64,000 bases of DNA from an uncultured Pelagibacteraceae bacterium (GCA_902560565.1 CACEMG010000004.1:23929-87928); one strand, 5' to 3'; shown: positions 19,025-27,182, counted from the stretch's first letter. A program made the numbers and translations. The notes: generated by a model not told the origin, from the sequence alone.

Positions 19025-21109
19025 ATGTTAAAAATGAAAATACCACAACTTGAGAAAAAACCAGAACTAAAATCTTGTCACAATGTGACATGGGAAGATA
19101 ATTATAGCTGGATTCATCAAAATAATATTTTAGAGGTTTTAAAAGACAGCTCTAAACTCTTACCAGAGGTAAGAAAATATCTAGAAGAGGAAAATAATTA
19201 TACCAAGGAAAATTTAAAAGATACGAAAGAATATCAAAAAAAACTTTTTGATGAAATCAAGGGAAGAATTAAATTAGATGATGAGTCTTTGCCATTCAAA
19301 GATAAAAATTATGAATATTGGACTAAAACAACAACAAAAGGAAATTATTCAATTAAATTAAGAAAAAAAATTGGTTCTAATAATGTTGAGGAAATTTGGA
19401 ATGGAGATAAAGAAAAAGAAAAACTTAAAACTGAGTATTTTGGGGTTGGTGATTTAGAAGTAAGCTACAACGATAAATATTTAGCTTATTCATTAGATTT
19501 GAAAGGTTCTGAGTATTTCACTATTCACGTAAGAGATATTAAGACAAATGAGATTATTACAGATAAAATTGAAAATACTTCAGGTTCTATCTTGTTTAGT
19601 TTAGATGATAGATTTATTTTCTATTCTAAGCTTGATGAAAATCATAGACCTAAAAAAATTTTCAGGCATGAAATTGGTAAATCAATTAAAGAAGATCTAT
19701 TGATCTTTGAGGAAAGAACCCCAGCATTTACTGTAAGCATTGGTATTAGCGCAGATGAAAAATACTATTTTATTAATTCCTCTGATCATAACACCTCTGA
19801 GAAATACTATTTTAAAAGTAATGAGAGTTTACCTAAACCAAAAATAGTAAGAAAAAGAGAAAAAGGAATTATATATAGCGTAAGTTCTTGGGGTGGTTAT
19901 TTTTATATTCACACCAACAAAGGTGCAGAAGATTTCAAAATAGAAAGATCGAGAGATATAGAGGCATCTAAATGGGAAGTATTTATACCTGCTAAAAATG
20001 AAACAATGATTGGTGGACTGACATTTTTAAAAAATTGGATTATTAGATCTGAACTTAATAACGCTTTAGATAAAATCTTTGTAAGAGACATCAATTCAAA
20101 TAAGGAGGAAGAGCTTATTTTTACTGATGAAGAAGTTTATGATGGTAGTATTTCACATACACAAAAAGATAGAAATACTGATCTAATTTATATTTCATAT
20201 TCTACTCCAAAAACCCAAGCGAGAACCTATTTATATAATTTAAAGACTAAAGAAAAAAAATTAGTAAAGGAACAAGTTATTCCAACAGGACATGATCCAA
20301 AAAACTATATAGTGCAAAGAATTGAATGTAATTCTGATGATGGAAGAAAAGTACCTTTAACAATAACTAGGCACAAAGATACTCCCTTGGATGGATCTGC
20401 AAATCTTCTTTTATATGGATATGGTTCTTATGGAGCTTCAATGTCTCCATCGTTTTCTTCTACAAGATTAAGTCTAATTAATAGAAATATAATATGGGTG
20501 ACCGCTCATATACGAGGAGGAATGGAAAGAGGAATGAAGTGGTGGAAAGAAGGAAAACTTCTTAATAAGAAAAATACCTTTAATGATTATATTGCTGCTG
20601 CAAAATTTTTAATAGAAAAAAAATATACTTCAAAGGGTAAGATTATAGGAATGGGTGGTTCAGCTGGAGGATTACTGATGGGTGCAGTCGTTAACAAGGC
20701 CCCAGATTTATTTTTAGGAATGATTATGGCTGTTCCATTTGTTGACAGTCTAACAACCAATCTAGACCATTCTTTACCGTTAACGATTGGAGAATTTGAC
20801 GAATTTGGAAACGCAAAAGATAATAAAGATCACTTTGATTATATTTATTCTTATGCGCCATATAATAATATAAAAAAAATGGATTACCCGAATATTTTAA
20901 TTACAACAAGTTTAAGCGATAATAGAGTTTTATTTGATGAACCAGCAAAGTTTACAGCTAAACTTAGAGATTATAAAACTGACAACAATCTTTTATTACT
21001 TAAGACTGAAATGAATGCAGGCCACGGAGGTAAGTCAGGCAGAGATGGTGCTATTGAAGAAATAGCGTTCGACTATGCATTTATTTTAAAAATAGCAGAA
21101 AAAATTTAG
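19025..21109 (+). CDS. ptrB: Oligopeptidase B (prolyl oligopeptidase family S9A)
   Basis: A 694-residue serine peptidase that cleaves short peptides after basic residues in the cytosol. An N-terminal beta-propeller (about residues 70-410) is followed by an alpha/beta hydrolase domain with the nucleophile in GMGGSAGGLLMGA (about residue 543), the aspartate in SLSDNRVLFDEP, and the histidine in MNAGHGGKSGR. LYGYGSYGASMSPSF and ITAHIRGG-type WVTAHIRGGMERG segments are typical. An alternative ATG three codons downstream (19034) is equally possible. Confidence 0.93.
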   Translation: MLKMKIPQLEKKPELKSCHNVTWEDNYSWIHQNNILEVLKDSSKLLPEVRKYLEEENNYTKENLKDTKEYQKKLFDEIKGRIKLDDESLPFKDKNYEYWTKTTTKGNYSIKLRKKIGSNNVEEIWNGDKEKEKLKTEYFGVGDLEVSYNDKYLAYSLDLKGSEYFTIHVRDIKTNEIITDKIENTSGSILFSLDDRFIFYSKLDENHRPKKIFRHEIGKSIKEDLLIFEERTPAFTVSIGISADEKYYFINSSDHNTSEKYYFKSNESLPKPKIVRKREKGIIYSVSSWGGYFYIHTNKGAEDFKIERSRDIEASKWEVFIPAKNETMIGGLTFLKNWIIRSELNNALDKIFVRDINSNKEEELIFTDEEVYDGSISHTQKDRNTDLIYISYSTPKTQARTYLYNLKTKEKKLVKEQVIPTGHDPKNYIVQRIECNSDDGRKVPLTITRHKDTPLDGSANLLLYGYGSYGASMSPSFSSTRLSLINRNIIWVTAHIRGGMERGMKWWKEGKLLNKKNTFNDYIAAAKFLIEKKYTSKGKIIGMGGSAGGLLMGAVVNKAPDLFLGMIMAVPFVDSLTTNLDHSLPLTIGEFDEFGNAKDNKDHFDYIYSYAPYNNIKKMDYPNILITTSLSDNRVLFDEPAKFTAKLRDYKTDNNLLLLKTEMNAGHGGKSGRDGAIEEIAFDYAFILKIAEKI

Positions 21110-21115
21110 TCCATA

Positions 21116-21144
21116 CTTGAAAGATTTTAATTAATACCTAAATA
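21116..21144 (+). promoter_or_regulatory. Heat-shock (RpoH-type) promoter of hsp20
   Basis: CTTGAAA at 21116-21122 and CCTAAATA at 21137-21144 are separated by exactly 14 bases, as in the groES promoter. The start site would fall near 21151, giving a leader of about 52 bases. It begins 6 bases after the oligopeptidase B stop. Confidence 0.68.
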
Positions 21145-21150
21145 AAGATC

Positions 21151-21202
21151 ACAAGTTGCCTTATTGGGGCTTGTAATAAACCTTGCTAACAAAGGAGGAA
21201 AA
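21151..21202 (+). promoter_or_regulatory. Possible ROSE-like RNA thermometer in the hsp20 leader
   Basis: Two hairpins fill the leader. The first joins ACAAG (21151-21155) to CTTGT (21170-21174). The second joins CTTGCT (21182-21187) to AGGAGG (21193-21198) across a five-base loop, covering the ribosome site. TTGCT opposite AGGAG, including a G opposite a G, is the hallmark of the ROSE thermometers that control small heat-shock genes in alphaproteobacteria: the weak helix would melt on heating. The fold is drawn by hand, not computed. Confidence 0.6.
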
Positions 21203-21649
21203 ATGACAAGTAAGGATCTATCTATATTTAACTCACTAAGACCATTCTCAATTGGTTTTGACGATATGTTTGATCAATTTGAGAACATGTTAGGAAATGG
21301 TAGTTTGACAATGCAATCTAATTACCCGCCCTACAACATTAGAAAAACAGGAAAGGATAAATACTCAATTGAAGTAGCCTTAGCAGGTTTTTCGAAAAAA
21401 GATGTCGAAGTGGAGTTTGAAGATAATTTATTAACTGTAAGAACAAAACAAGTTAATAAATCGGATAATCAAAATGAAAATGGTGAAATTATTCATAAAG
21501 GAATTTCACAAAGACAATTTGCTAGATCATTTACAATTGCTGATGATGTAAAGGTGAATGGTGCTGAGCTAAAAGATGGTCTTTTGACAATTGCTTGTGA
21601 AAGAATTGTGCCAGATTACAAAAAGAAAAAACTTATTGAAATTAAATAA
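21203..21649 (+). CDS. Small heat-shock protein Hsp20 (IbpA-like)
   Basis: A 148-residue holdase chaperone that binds unfolding proteins. The alpha-crystallin domain spans about residues 33-135: YPPYNIRKTGKDKYSIEVALAGF at its start, ELKDGLLTIACER near the end, with the IEVALAGFSKKDVEVE block typical of IbpA. The ATG at 21203 has a strong AAGGAGG ribosome site five bases upstream; an in-frame ATG at 21164 lies inside the leader hairpins and is rejected. Regulation appears double, by a heat-shock promoter and a thermometer-like leader. Confidence 0.95.
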   Translation: MTSKDLSIFNSLRPFSIGFDDMFDQFENMLGNGSLTMQSNYPPYNIRKTGKDKYSIEVALAGFSKKDVEVEFEDNLLTVRTKQVNKSDNQNENGEIIHKGISQRQFARSFTIADDVKVNGAELKDGLLTIACERIVPDYKKKKLIEIK

Positions 21650-21661
21650 GTATTAACCTTG

Positions 21662-21684
21662 CTTGTGGGGATTATCCCCACAAG
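21662..21684. repeat. Perfect 10-pair inverted repeat between convergent genes
   Basis: CTTGTGGGGA (21662-21671) pairs with TCCCCACAAG (21675-21684) over a TTA loop. It fills most of the 35-base gap between hsp20 and the convergent lipoprotein gene. Neither strand has the T tract of an ordinary terminator, so it may end transcription weakly in both directions or protect the 3' end of the hsp20 message. Confidence 0.75.
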
Positions 21685-21990
21685 TTAAAAACACCCTTTA
21701 GATACAAATCCAATCACCATATCCTCACTGCTAATTTCAAATTTTCTCTCGCATGGAATTCCATATTTTTTTGTTTTATATACAAGAATCTTAGAAGCTG
21801 TATTAGACTTTTCCTCATTATCAGGCATACCCATAACTATTTTTAATTCTGAGACAGGTTGACCGATAAATTGACTTAATTTCTCATTTTCTTTTTTTAC
21901 GATTTCATCTGTTTTGTCCTTAACAGTCTGACAACTAGTCAACTTCGTTAAAAATAAAAAACAAATTAAAACTGGTATTAATGAGCGCAC
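21685..21990 (-). CDS. Small lipoprotein, possibly BamE/SmpA-like
   Basis: A 101-residue protein with a signal sequence ending in the lipobox LTSC (acylated cysteine near residue 20). The mature part has a short helical linker and IGQPVSELKIVMGMPDNEEKS..KILVYKTKKYG, a pattern resembling the small alpha/beta fold of SmpA/BamE proteins (a helix followed by strands, with G-P in the turn). Two more cysteines (near residues 80 and 100) could form a disulfide. The similarity is by eye and not strong; the lipoprotein call is firmer than the family. Confidence 0.7.
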   Translation of the reverse strand: MRSLIPVLICFLFLTKLTSCQTVKDKTDEIVKKENEKLSQFIGQPVSELKIVMGMPDNEEKSNTASKILVYKTKKYGIPCERKFEISSEDMVIGFVSKGCF

Positions 21991-22118
21991 TAATTGACAT
22001 TATCAGATTTGTTTTAATAAAAAATTAAATTCTAAGTTGAAAATTGTGAATAAAGCTTTCAATTAAAAGGATTTGTTTTGAAGAATAGTTTATTATTATA
22101 ATTATTTGGAGGAACTCA
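21991..22118. other. Divergent spacer upstream of the purine permease
   Basis: 128 AT-rich bases between the small lipoprotein gene and the permease. I looked for a purine riboswitch and saw no matching three-way junction. Only the promoter-like elements listed separately stand out. Confidence 0.4.
22073..22102 (+). promoter_or_regulatory. Candidate promoter of the purine permease
   Basis: TTGTTT (22073-22078) and TATAAT (22097-22102) with an 18-base spacer. The start site would leave a leader of only about 10 bases, containing a GGAGG ribosome site. In a genome this AT-rich, TATAAT alone is weak evidence. Confidence 0.35.
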
Positions 22119-23429
22119 ATGTTAGATAAATATTTTAATTATAAAAAACATAAAACTACTTTTAAAACTGAAGTTATTGCTGGAGTTACCACTTTCCTAA
22201 CTATGGCATACATAATGTTTTTAAATCCTTTTATTTTATCTGGAGAATTCGCAGGGCCAGAAAAAGGTTTTTTTGACTTTGGTGCTGTTTTCACAGCCAC
22301 GATATTAGCGACTGCTTTAGCTTGTTTCATTATGGCTTTTTACGGAAAGACTTGGCCAATAGGTTTGGCTCCAGGAATGGGCATAAACGCTTTTGTTGCT
22401 TTTGGAGTTGTTGCAGGAATGGGTTATACACCTCAAGAAGCTCTAGGGGCTGTATTAGTTGCGGGTGTTTTGTTTTTAATTATATCTTTAACGCCAGTAA
22501 GATCATGGTTAATTAATTCAATACCTAAAAGCTTAAAACTAGGAATAGGCGCAGGTATAGGATTATTTTTAGCAATTATTGGTTTAGAAATTATGGGGGT
22601 AGTTGGAGATCATCCAGTTACGCTTGTAACTTTAGGAGATATAAAAAATCCTTTAGTTATTCTAGGATGTCTCACATTTGTAGCAATTATTGTCATGGAA
22701 AAACTTAACATTAAAGGAAATATAATAATTGGAATAATTGCATTTAGTATTATTGCTTGGGTAAGTGGATTAGCAAAGTTTAACGGCGTTGTGGGAAGTA
22801 TACCTCCAATGACTTATCTTTTTGAGTTTGACTTATCAGCAGCTTTAACTGCAAGTATGTCAACTGTAGTGTTTACATTATTGTTTATAGATTTTTTTGA
22901 TACTGCTGGAACTTTAACATCAGTTGCTAATGTAGCGGGTAAAGTTGATAACAAAGGTAGAGTTCAAGATATTAATAAAGCAATGATGTCTGATAGTGTT
23001 GGTACTGTTGCTGGAGCATTAATGGGAACTACAACCGTTACAAGTTATGTTGAGTCAGGAGCTGGTGTGAAAGCTGGAGGCAGAACTGGAATGACATCTT
23101 TAGTAATTGGTGTTTTGTTTCTTGCATGTTTATTTTTTGCACCTCTTGCAACAAGTTTACCAAAAGAAATCGATGGAGCAGCTTTATTATATGTAGCTGT
23201 TTTATTTGTGAGAAATATTACTGATATAGAATGGGATGATATTGCGGAGTCAGCTCCTGCTGTACTTGCCATGATAGCAATGCCTTTAACATATAGTATA
23301 AGCAATGGTATAGCTTTAGCTTTTATTTCTTATGCTTTAATAAAAATATTCACAGGTAAATTTTCAACGACTTCTCCTGCTATATGGGTTATTGCAGTTC
23401 TTAGTGCAATAAGTTTTGCTGTAGCTTAA
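22119..23429 (+). CDS. NCS2 family guanine/hypoxanthine permease (AzgA type)
   Basis: A 436-residue inner-membrane transporter with about twelve to fourteen hydrophobic segments. The N-terminal TEVIAGVTTFLTMAYIMFLNP, GLAPGMGINAFVAFGVV, and the C-terminal-half DFFDTAGTLTSVAN and MGTTTVTSYVESGAGVKAGGRTG are diagnostic of AzgA-type NCS2 proteins, which take up guanine, hypoxanthine or adenine by proton symport. The convergent neighbour is a purine phosphoribosyltransferase, so the pair would form an uptake-and-salvage route. Exact substrate is inferred. Confidence 0.93.
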   Translation: MLDKYFNYKKHKTTFKTEVIAGVTTFLTMAYIMFLNPFILSGEFAGPEKGFFDFGAVFTATILATALACFIMAFYGKTWPIGLAPGMGINAFVAFGVVAGMGYTPQEALGAVLVAGVLFLIISLTPVRSWLINSIPKSLKLGIGAGIGLFLAIIGLEIMGVVGDHPVTLVTLGDIKNPLVILGCLTFVAIIVMEKLNIKGNIIIGIIAFSIIAWVSGLAKFNGVVGSIPPMTYLFEFDLSAALTASMSTVVFTLLFIDFFDTAGTLTSVANVAGKVDNKGRVQDINKAMMSDSVGTVAGALMGTTTVTSYVESGAGVKAGGRTGMTSLVIGVLFLACLFFAPLATSLPKEIDGAALLYVAVLFVRNITDIEWDDIAESAPAVLAMIAMPLTYSISNGIALAFISYALIKIFTGKFSTTSPAIWVIAVLSAISFAVA

Positions 23430-23439
23430 ATTCATTTAA

Positions 23440-23471
23440 AAATAAGGCCAGATTTAATTCTGGCCTTATTT
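23440..23471. terminator. Bidirectional terminator shared by permease and phosphoribosyltransferase
   Basis: A 13-pair stem: AAATAAGGCCAGA (23440-23452) with TCTGGCCTTATTT (23459-23471) around a six-base loop, A-rich on one side and T-rich on the other so that it can act on either strand. It reaches into the last codons of the minus-strand gene, including its stop. Confidence 0.87.
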
Positions 23472-23987
23472 ATTTCTCTCAATTATTTTATCAATAGATA
23501 TTTCCTCGTAGTGTTCAGTTGGTTGAACAATCCAAGGATCTCCATCTAATTTTATGGGACAAAAATCTGGGTTAAATTTAGATGATTTTTTTTTCCATAA
23601 ACAAGCAGTTTTAATATCTTTTATATAACTTTTTACTGGTTCATAATTTTTTAACCAATCAATACTTCTATTTAAAGTAAGCCCTGTATCTGATAAATCA
23701 TCGACCAGCAGAATTCTTTCAAAGTCTTTTTGATGTGCTATTGAGCTTATGTCTCTTGCAAAAATTAGATCTCCTTGCTTATCCTCTAATCCTTTTCCTG
23801 AATAGCTTTGTATAACAATATAAGCTGTCGGTAATTTAAATATTCTTGATAAAATATCTATTATAGGTGCAGCTCCTCTCATAATACCAACAAGAACAGT
23901 TGGTTTAAATTTTTTATTTACCTCTATTGCAAGCTTTTCAACAGTATCTAGGTATTCCTTAAAATTTATTATTAATTTTTTTTCCAT
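23466..23987 (-). CDS. Purine phosphoribosyltransferase (Gpt/Hpt type)
   Basis: A 173-residue PRTase-fold enzyme that would convert a purine base and PRPP into the nucleotide. The PRPP-binding loop is LLVDDLSDTGLTL (about residues 97-109), preceded by VGIMRGAAPIIDIL, the PPi loop region. The C-terminal WIVQPTEHYEE resembles Gpt-like xanthine/guanine enzymes. The base used is not certain. The neighbouring purine permease supports a salvage role. Confidence 0.85.
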   Translation of the reverse strand: MEKKLIINFKEYLDTVEKLAIEVNKKFKPTVLVGIMRGAAPIIDILSRIFKLPTAYIVIQSYSGKGLEDKQGDLIFARDISSIAHQKDFERILLVDDLSDTGLTLNRSIDWLKNYEPVKSYIKDIKTACLWKKKSSKFNPDFCPIKLDGDPWIVQPTEHYEEISIDKIIERNK

Positions 23988-24029
23988 TTATAATTATTAT
24001 TATAGTATTAGATTTAATTAAATATATTT

Positions 24030-24920
24030 ATGAAAATATTTGACTGTTTTATGTATTTTGATGAAGATTTAGTTTTAGACTTAAGACTAAATCTTTTAGA
24101 TGATCAAGTAGATTATTTTGTGATAGTTGAGAGTAAATTTAATCATAAAGGTGAAAAAAGGGAGTTAAAATTTGATATAGATAGATATCAAAAATTTAAA
24201 AAAAAAATTCTCTATTTAGTTTACGATCAAATACCAAATAATTTAGACATTATCAAAGAGGATGAAGATAAGGATATAACAATCAGCAAATATATGTTTA
24301 ATGCAGGAAAAAGAGAAAATAGCCAAAGAAACTTTATAATAAATGGATTAACAGAGGCTGATAATGAAGATTTAGTTTTAATTTCTGATGTAGATGAAAT
24401 ACCAAATCTTCAAAATTTAGATTTTTCAAAAATTAATAAAAAAATTATAATGTTCAAACAAGAAATGTTTTATTATAAATTTAATCTAAAATTACCCAAT
24501 TTTTCATGGATAGGAACAAAAGCTTGTAAGAAAAAGAATTTAAAAAGTCCTCAATGGCTTAGAAATATAAAAGACAGGAAGTTTCCTTTTTATAGGTTAG
24601 ATACTCTTTTTTCAGATAATAAATACTCAAGTATTAAATTCATAGATAACGGTGGATGGCATTTTACAAATATTAAAACTCCAGAGGAAATTTACCACAA
24701 ACTAAAGTCTTACCTTCATCACATTGAATTTGAACTAGAACCTTTAACAATTAAACAAATTACAGAGATTATGAATGAAAAACGGGCAATATATAATTTA
24801 AATGTTGATCAAAGAACAAAAAAATTTGGTAAAGGAGAAAAACTTTTGAAATATGATTTTCAGAAATTGCCTGATTATATTAAAAATAACAAATCAAAAT
24901 ATGAAAGGTGGTTAGACTAA
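24030..24920 (+). CDS. Glycosyltransferase family 17 protein
   Basis: A 296-residue enzyme resembling GT17 (the beta-1,4-N-acetylglucosaminyltransferase III family, which has many bacterial members of unknown substrate). The N-terminus KIFDCFMYFDEDLVLDLRLNLL, the VIVESKFNHKGEKRE block (about residues 36-50), a DDVD-type motif LISDVDEIPN (about residues 112-121) for the metal-bound nucleotide sugar, and GGWHFTNI (about residue 208) all match. It likely modifies a surface glycan. No sugar gene flanks it; the next gene overlaps its stop by one base. Confidence 0.83.
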   Translation: MKIFDCFMYFDEDLVLDLRLNLLDDQVDYFVIVESKFNHKGEKRELKFDIDRYQKFKKKILYLVYDQIPNNLDIIKEDEDKDITISKYMFNAGKRENSQRNFIINGLTEADNEDLVLISDVDEIPNLQNLDFSKINKKIIMFKQEMFYYKFNLKLPNFSWIGTKACKKKNLKSPQWLRNIKDRKFPFYRLDTLFSDNKYSSIKFIDNGGWHFTNIKTPEEIYHKLKSYLHHIEFELEPLTIKQITEIMNEKRAIYNLNVDQRTKKFGKGEKLLKYDFQKLPDYIKNNKSKYERWLD

Positions 24921-25207
24921 TGAAAGGTTACTGGGTGTGTATATACGAAAAAATCGACAATCCTGAAAAATTAAAAGAGTATGCCTCAAAGGCTAAGCCA
25001 GCTGTCGAAAAGTTTTCTGGAAAATTCATTGTAAGAGGAGGGAAAAATAAAACTACGGAAGGTATTAATTCTCCACGTACTGTTGTTGTTGAATTCCCTG
25101 ATTATAATACAGCTATAGAATGTTATGACTCGAAGGAATACCAAGATGCTCATGAAGTACTTAATGGGTATGTTGTAAGACATCACCAAATAGTGGAAGC
25201 AAGCTAA
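24920..25207 (+). CDS. DUF1330 family protein
   Basis: A 95-residue ferredoxin-like (alpha+beta barrel) protein. The family layout is visible: an initial strand (KGYWVCIYEKIDNPEKLKEYA), a RGG motif after KFIVRGG, and VVVEFPDYNTAIECYDSKEYQ. DUF1330 proteins are small dimers whose role is largely unknown. The ATG at 24920 overlaps the TAA of the GT17 gene by one base, so translation is coupled. An upstream in-frame GTG would extend into the GT17 gene without need. Confidence 0.87.
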   Translation: MKGYWVCIYEKIDNPEKLKEYASKAKPAVEKFSGKFIVRGGKNKTTEGINSPRTVVVEFPDYNTAIECYDSKEYQDAHEVLNGYVVRHHQIVEAS

Positions 25208-25830
25208 TACTGAATAGGTTCATCATCTATAGATCTCCACAAATACCAAGTTGCAACTGAACAGTAGGGTGAAAATTTTTTATATAATTTATCAACAAAA
25301 ATTTTCGGCGGTAAATATTTTTTATTATAATTGTTAGATATCGCTCTTAAAAGGCCTATATCCTGTAAAGGCCAAATATTTTGTCTGTTAAAAGTGAAAA
25401 GCAAAATCATTTCAGCTGACCACCTACCAATCTGTCTTAAAGTTGATAAATATGCTATCGCATCTTCGTCATTCATGTTCTTAATTAAATTTGGATTAAA
25501 ACTTTTATTATGAAACTTACTTGCTAGTTCTTTAATACCTTTAACTTTTTGACGACTTAATCCACATTTTTTTAGCTGTTGTGAACTTAATTTATTTACT
25601 GTTTTTGGATTAATTTTATTTTTACAAAGCTTTTTAAATTTTATAAACACAGAGTTTGCCGCAGCAACACTGATCTGTTGGCCTATAATGCTTTTACATA
25701 GGGAGAAAAAAACATCTCTTCTGGTAGTTAAAAATGTGTCGTTATACTTTTTTATTAGAGACCTCATAATCTTATCTTTTGATGATAAATAACTGGTTGC
25801 TTTATTCCAGTATTTAGGTGGTTTAGTCAT
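25204..25830 (-). CDS. DNA-3-methyladenine glycosylase (AlkA-type, HhH-GPD)
   Basis: A 208-residue base-excision repair enzyme that would remove alkylated purines from DNA. The helix-hairpin-helix lies in LSTLRQIGRWSAEMILLF (about residues 130-147) and the catalytic aspartate in NIWPLQDIGLLRA (about residue 158). IIGQQISVAAANSV is the family's early helix signature. It is a single-domain form, shorter than E. coli AlkA (282), lacking the N-terminal domain. The start overlaps the EamA gene's stop by 8 bases and its 3' end overlaps the DUF1330 gene by 4. Confidence 0.87.
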   Translation of the reverse strand: MTKPPKYWNKATSYLSSKDKIMRSLIKKYNDTFLTTRRDVFFSLCKSIIGQQISVAAANSVFIKFKKLCKNKINPKTVNKLSSQQLKKCGLSRQKVKGIKELASKFHNKSFNPNLIKNMNDEDAIAYLSTLRQIGRWSAEMILLFTFNRQNIWPLQDIGLLRAISNNYNKKYLPPKIFVDKLYKKFSPYCSVATWYLWRSIDDEPIQY

Positions 25831-26704
25831 GTCGCGCCGTTGAAATTTGTTTTTTTAATAAAATCTCTCTTCTAAAAATGATTACTGAAGAGGTAATAAC
25901 TAATGTTGCACCTACTAAAGTTTTTATTGTTGGTATTTCATCCCAAATGAAATAACCAAAAATTATTGCAAAAACTAAAGCTAAATATTTTAATGGTGTA
26001 ACCAATGATACCTCTGAAAATTTATAAGATTGGCTCAGCCATAGATTTGCAACACCTCCAAAAATTCCTATTAAGGATAAAAGTATTAGGTCTGTTAAAT
26101 TTGGCATTAACCACCCATAAGGTATCGTAAATAAACCTGCTAATGTAATTGCTGCAGAAAAATATAATGAAATTAGCCAAACTGGTTCTGTCGAGGATAA
26201 TTGTCTGATTGAAATAGCAACATATGACATTCCTAAAACGAAAATAACTGGAAAGATATAATAAACATTTAAAGAACTTAAACCTGGTTCAGAAATAATA
26301 ATAATTCCAACGAAACCAACAAAGACCGCTAACCATCTAAAATAACCAACTTTTTCACTTAAGAAAAAAATTGAAAAAATTGTTGTAAAAATTGGTGCAG
26401 CAAACGAAATACTGACAACGGTTGCCAATGGTAGATTTCTCAATGCTGTGAAAATAGAGAGTAAAGCCATCAGTCCAAAAAAACATCTTGAGAAGTGTAA
26501 CATTGGCCTTTTTGTTAAGTAAAAATCTTTGAGTCTTTCTTTAGGGATCACAAAATAATAAAGAAATAAGCCAAAAAAACCTCTGAAAAAGATTACCTGG
26601 CCTAAAGGATAGTTATCTGACCATTTTACAATTAGATCCATTACGGAAAATGCACATACAGATAAGAACATGTACAAAAAACCTAATTGATTTTTAGAAA
26701 ACAT
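25823..26704 (-). CDS. EamA family (DMT) transporter
   Basis: A 293-residue inner-membrane protein with ten hydrophobic segments in two repeated halves, the drug/metabolite transporter fold. Features include VVSISFAAPIFTTIFSIFFLSEKVG (end of the first EamA repeat) and VTPLKYLALVFAIIFGYFIWDEIP (the matching place in the second). The cargo cannot be told; relatives export amino acids or other metabolites. It is transcribed with the alkA-like gene and divergent from msrA by 34 bases. Confidence 0.87.
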   Translation of the reverse strand: MFSKNQLGFLYMFLSVCAFSVMDLIVKWSDNYPLGQVIFFRGFFGLFLYYFVIPKERLKDFYLTKRPMLHFSRCFFGLMALLSIFTALRNLPLATVVSISFAAPIFTTIFSIFFLSEKVGYFRWLAVFVGFVGIIIISEPGLSSLNVYYIFPVIFVLGMSYVAISIRQLSSTEPVWLISLYFSAAITLAGLFTIPYGWLMPNLTDLILLSLIGIFGGVANLWLSQSYKFSEVSLVTPLKYLALVFAIIFGYFIWDEIPTIKTLVGATLVITSSVIIFRREILLKKQISTARHD

Positions 26705-26738
26705 AAGATTAACTTTAGTTTAATAAACTTAATAATCA

Positions 26739-27182
26739 ATGGAAATAGCAGTATTAGCTTGTGGATGCTTTTGGGGACCTGAAATAAAGTTCAGTAGATT
26801 AGACGGTGTTTTTAAAACTGAGGTAGGTTATTGCGGAGGTAACACGAGTAAAACAAGTTATCAAGAAGTTTGTGAAGGAGATACGAATCATGCTGAAGTT
26901 GTTAAATTAGACTTTGATCCAAACATAATTTCATATGAAAAAATTTTAGATTACTTTTTTGAAATACATGATCCTACAACCTTAAATTCTCAAGGACCAG
27001 ACTTTGGTACACAGTATAGAAGTGAAATTTTTTATCTTAATGACGAACAGAAAAATATTGCAAAAAAAATAATAGAAAAATACAACAAAAAATATTACGG
27101 GAAGGTGGTTACTAAAATTTCACAAATAAAAAATTATTGTATAGCTGAGGAATATCATCAAAAATATCTAGAAAAAAGATAA
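26739..27182 (+). CDS. msrA: Peptide methionine-S-sulfoxide reductase MsrA, short form
   Basis: Reduces methionine-S-sulfoxide in proteins. The catalytic cysteine sits in ACGCFWGPE (about residues 7-15), near the start as in compact MsrA enzymes; GYCGGNTSKTSYQEVCEGDTNHAEVV and FFEIHDPTTLNSQGPDFGTQYRS complete the active site. At 147 residues it lacks the usual C-terminal resolving-cysteine region, although a cysteine remains in KNYCIAEEYHQKYL. The next gene starts directly after its stop. Confidence 0.94.
   Translation: MEIAVLACGCFWGPEIKFSRLDGVFKTEVGYCGGNTSKTSYQEVCEGDTNHAEVVKLDFDPNIISYEKILDYFFEIHDPTTLNSQGPDFGTQYRSEIFYLNDEQKNIAKKIIEKYNKKYYGKVVTKISQIKNYCIAEEYHQKYLEKR

Noticed and set aside
21991..22118. 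A purine riboswitch ahead of the purine permease
   Set aside because: The spacer lacks the three-stem junction and conserved loop sequences of that class.
23045..23305. Antisense frame within the purine permease gene
   Set aside because: It reflects the codon bias of the membrane protein on the other strand; no signature or ribosome site.
22119..23987. Recent acquisition of the purine permease and phosphoribosyltransferase
   Set aside because: Base composition and codon use match the neighbours, and there is no repeat, integrase or tRNA at the edges.
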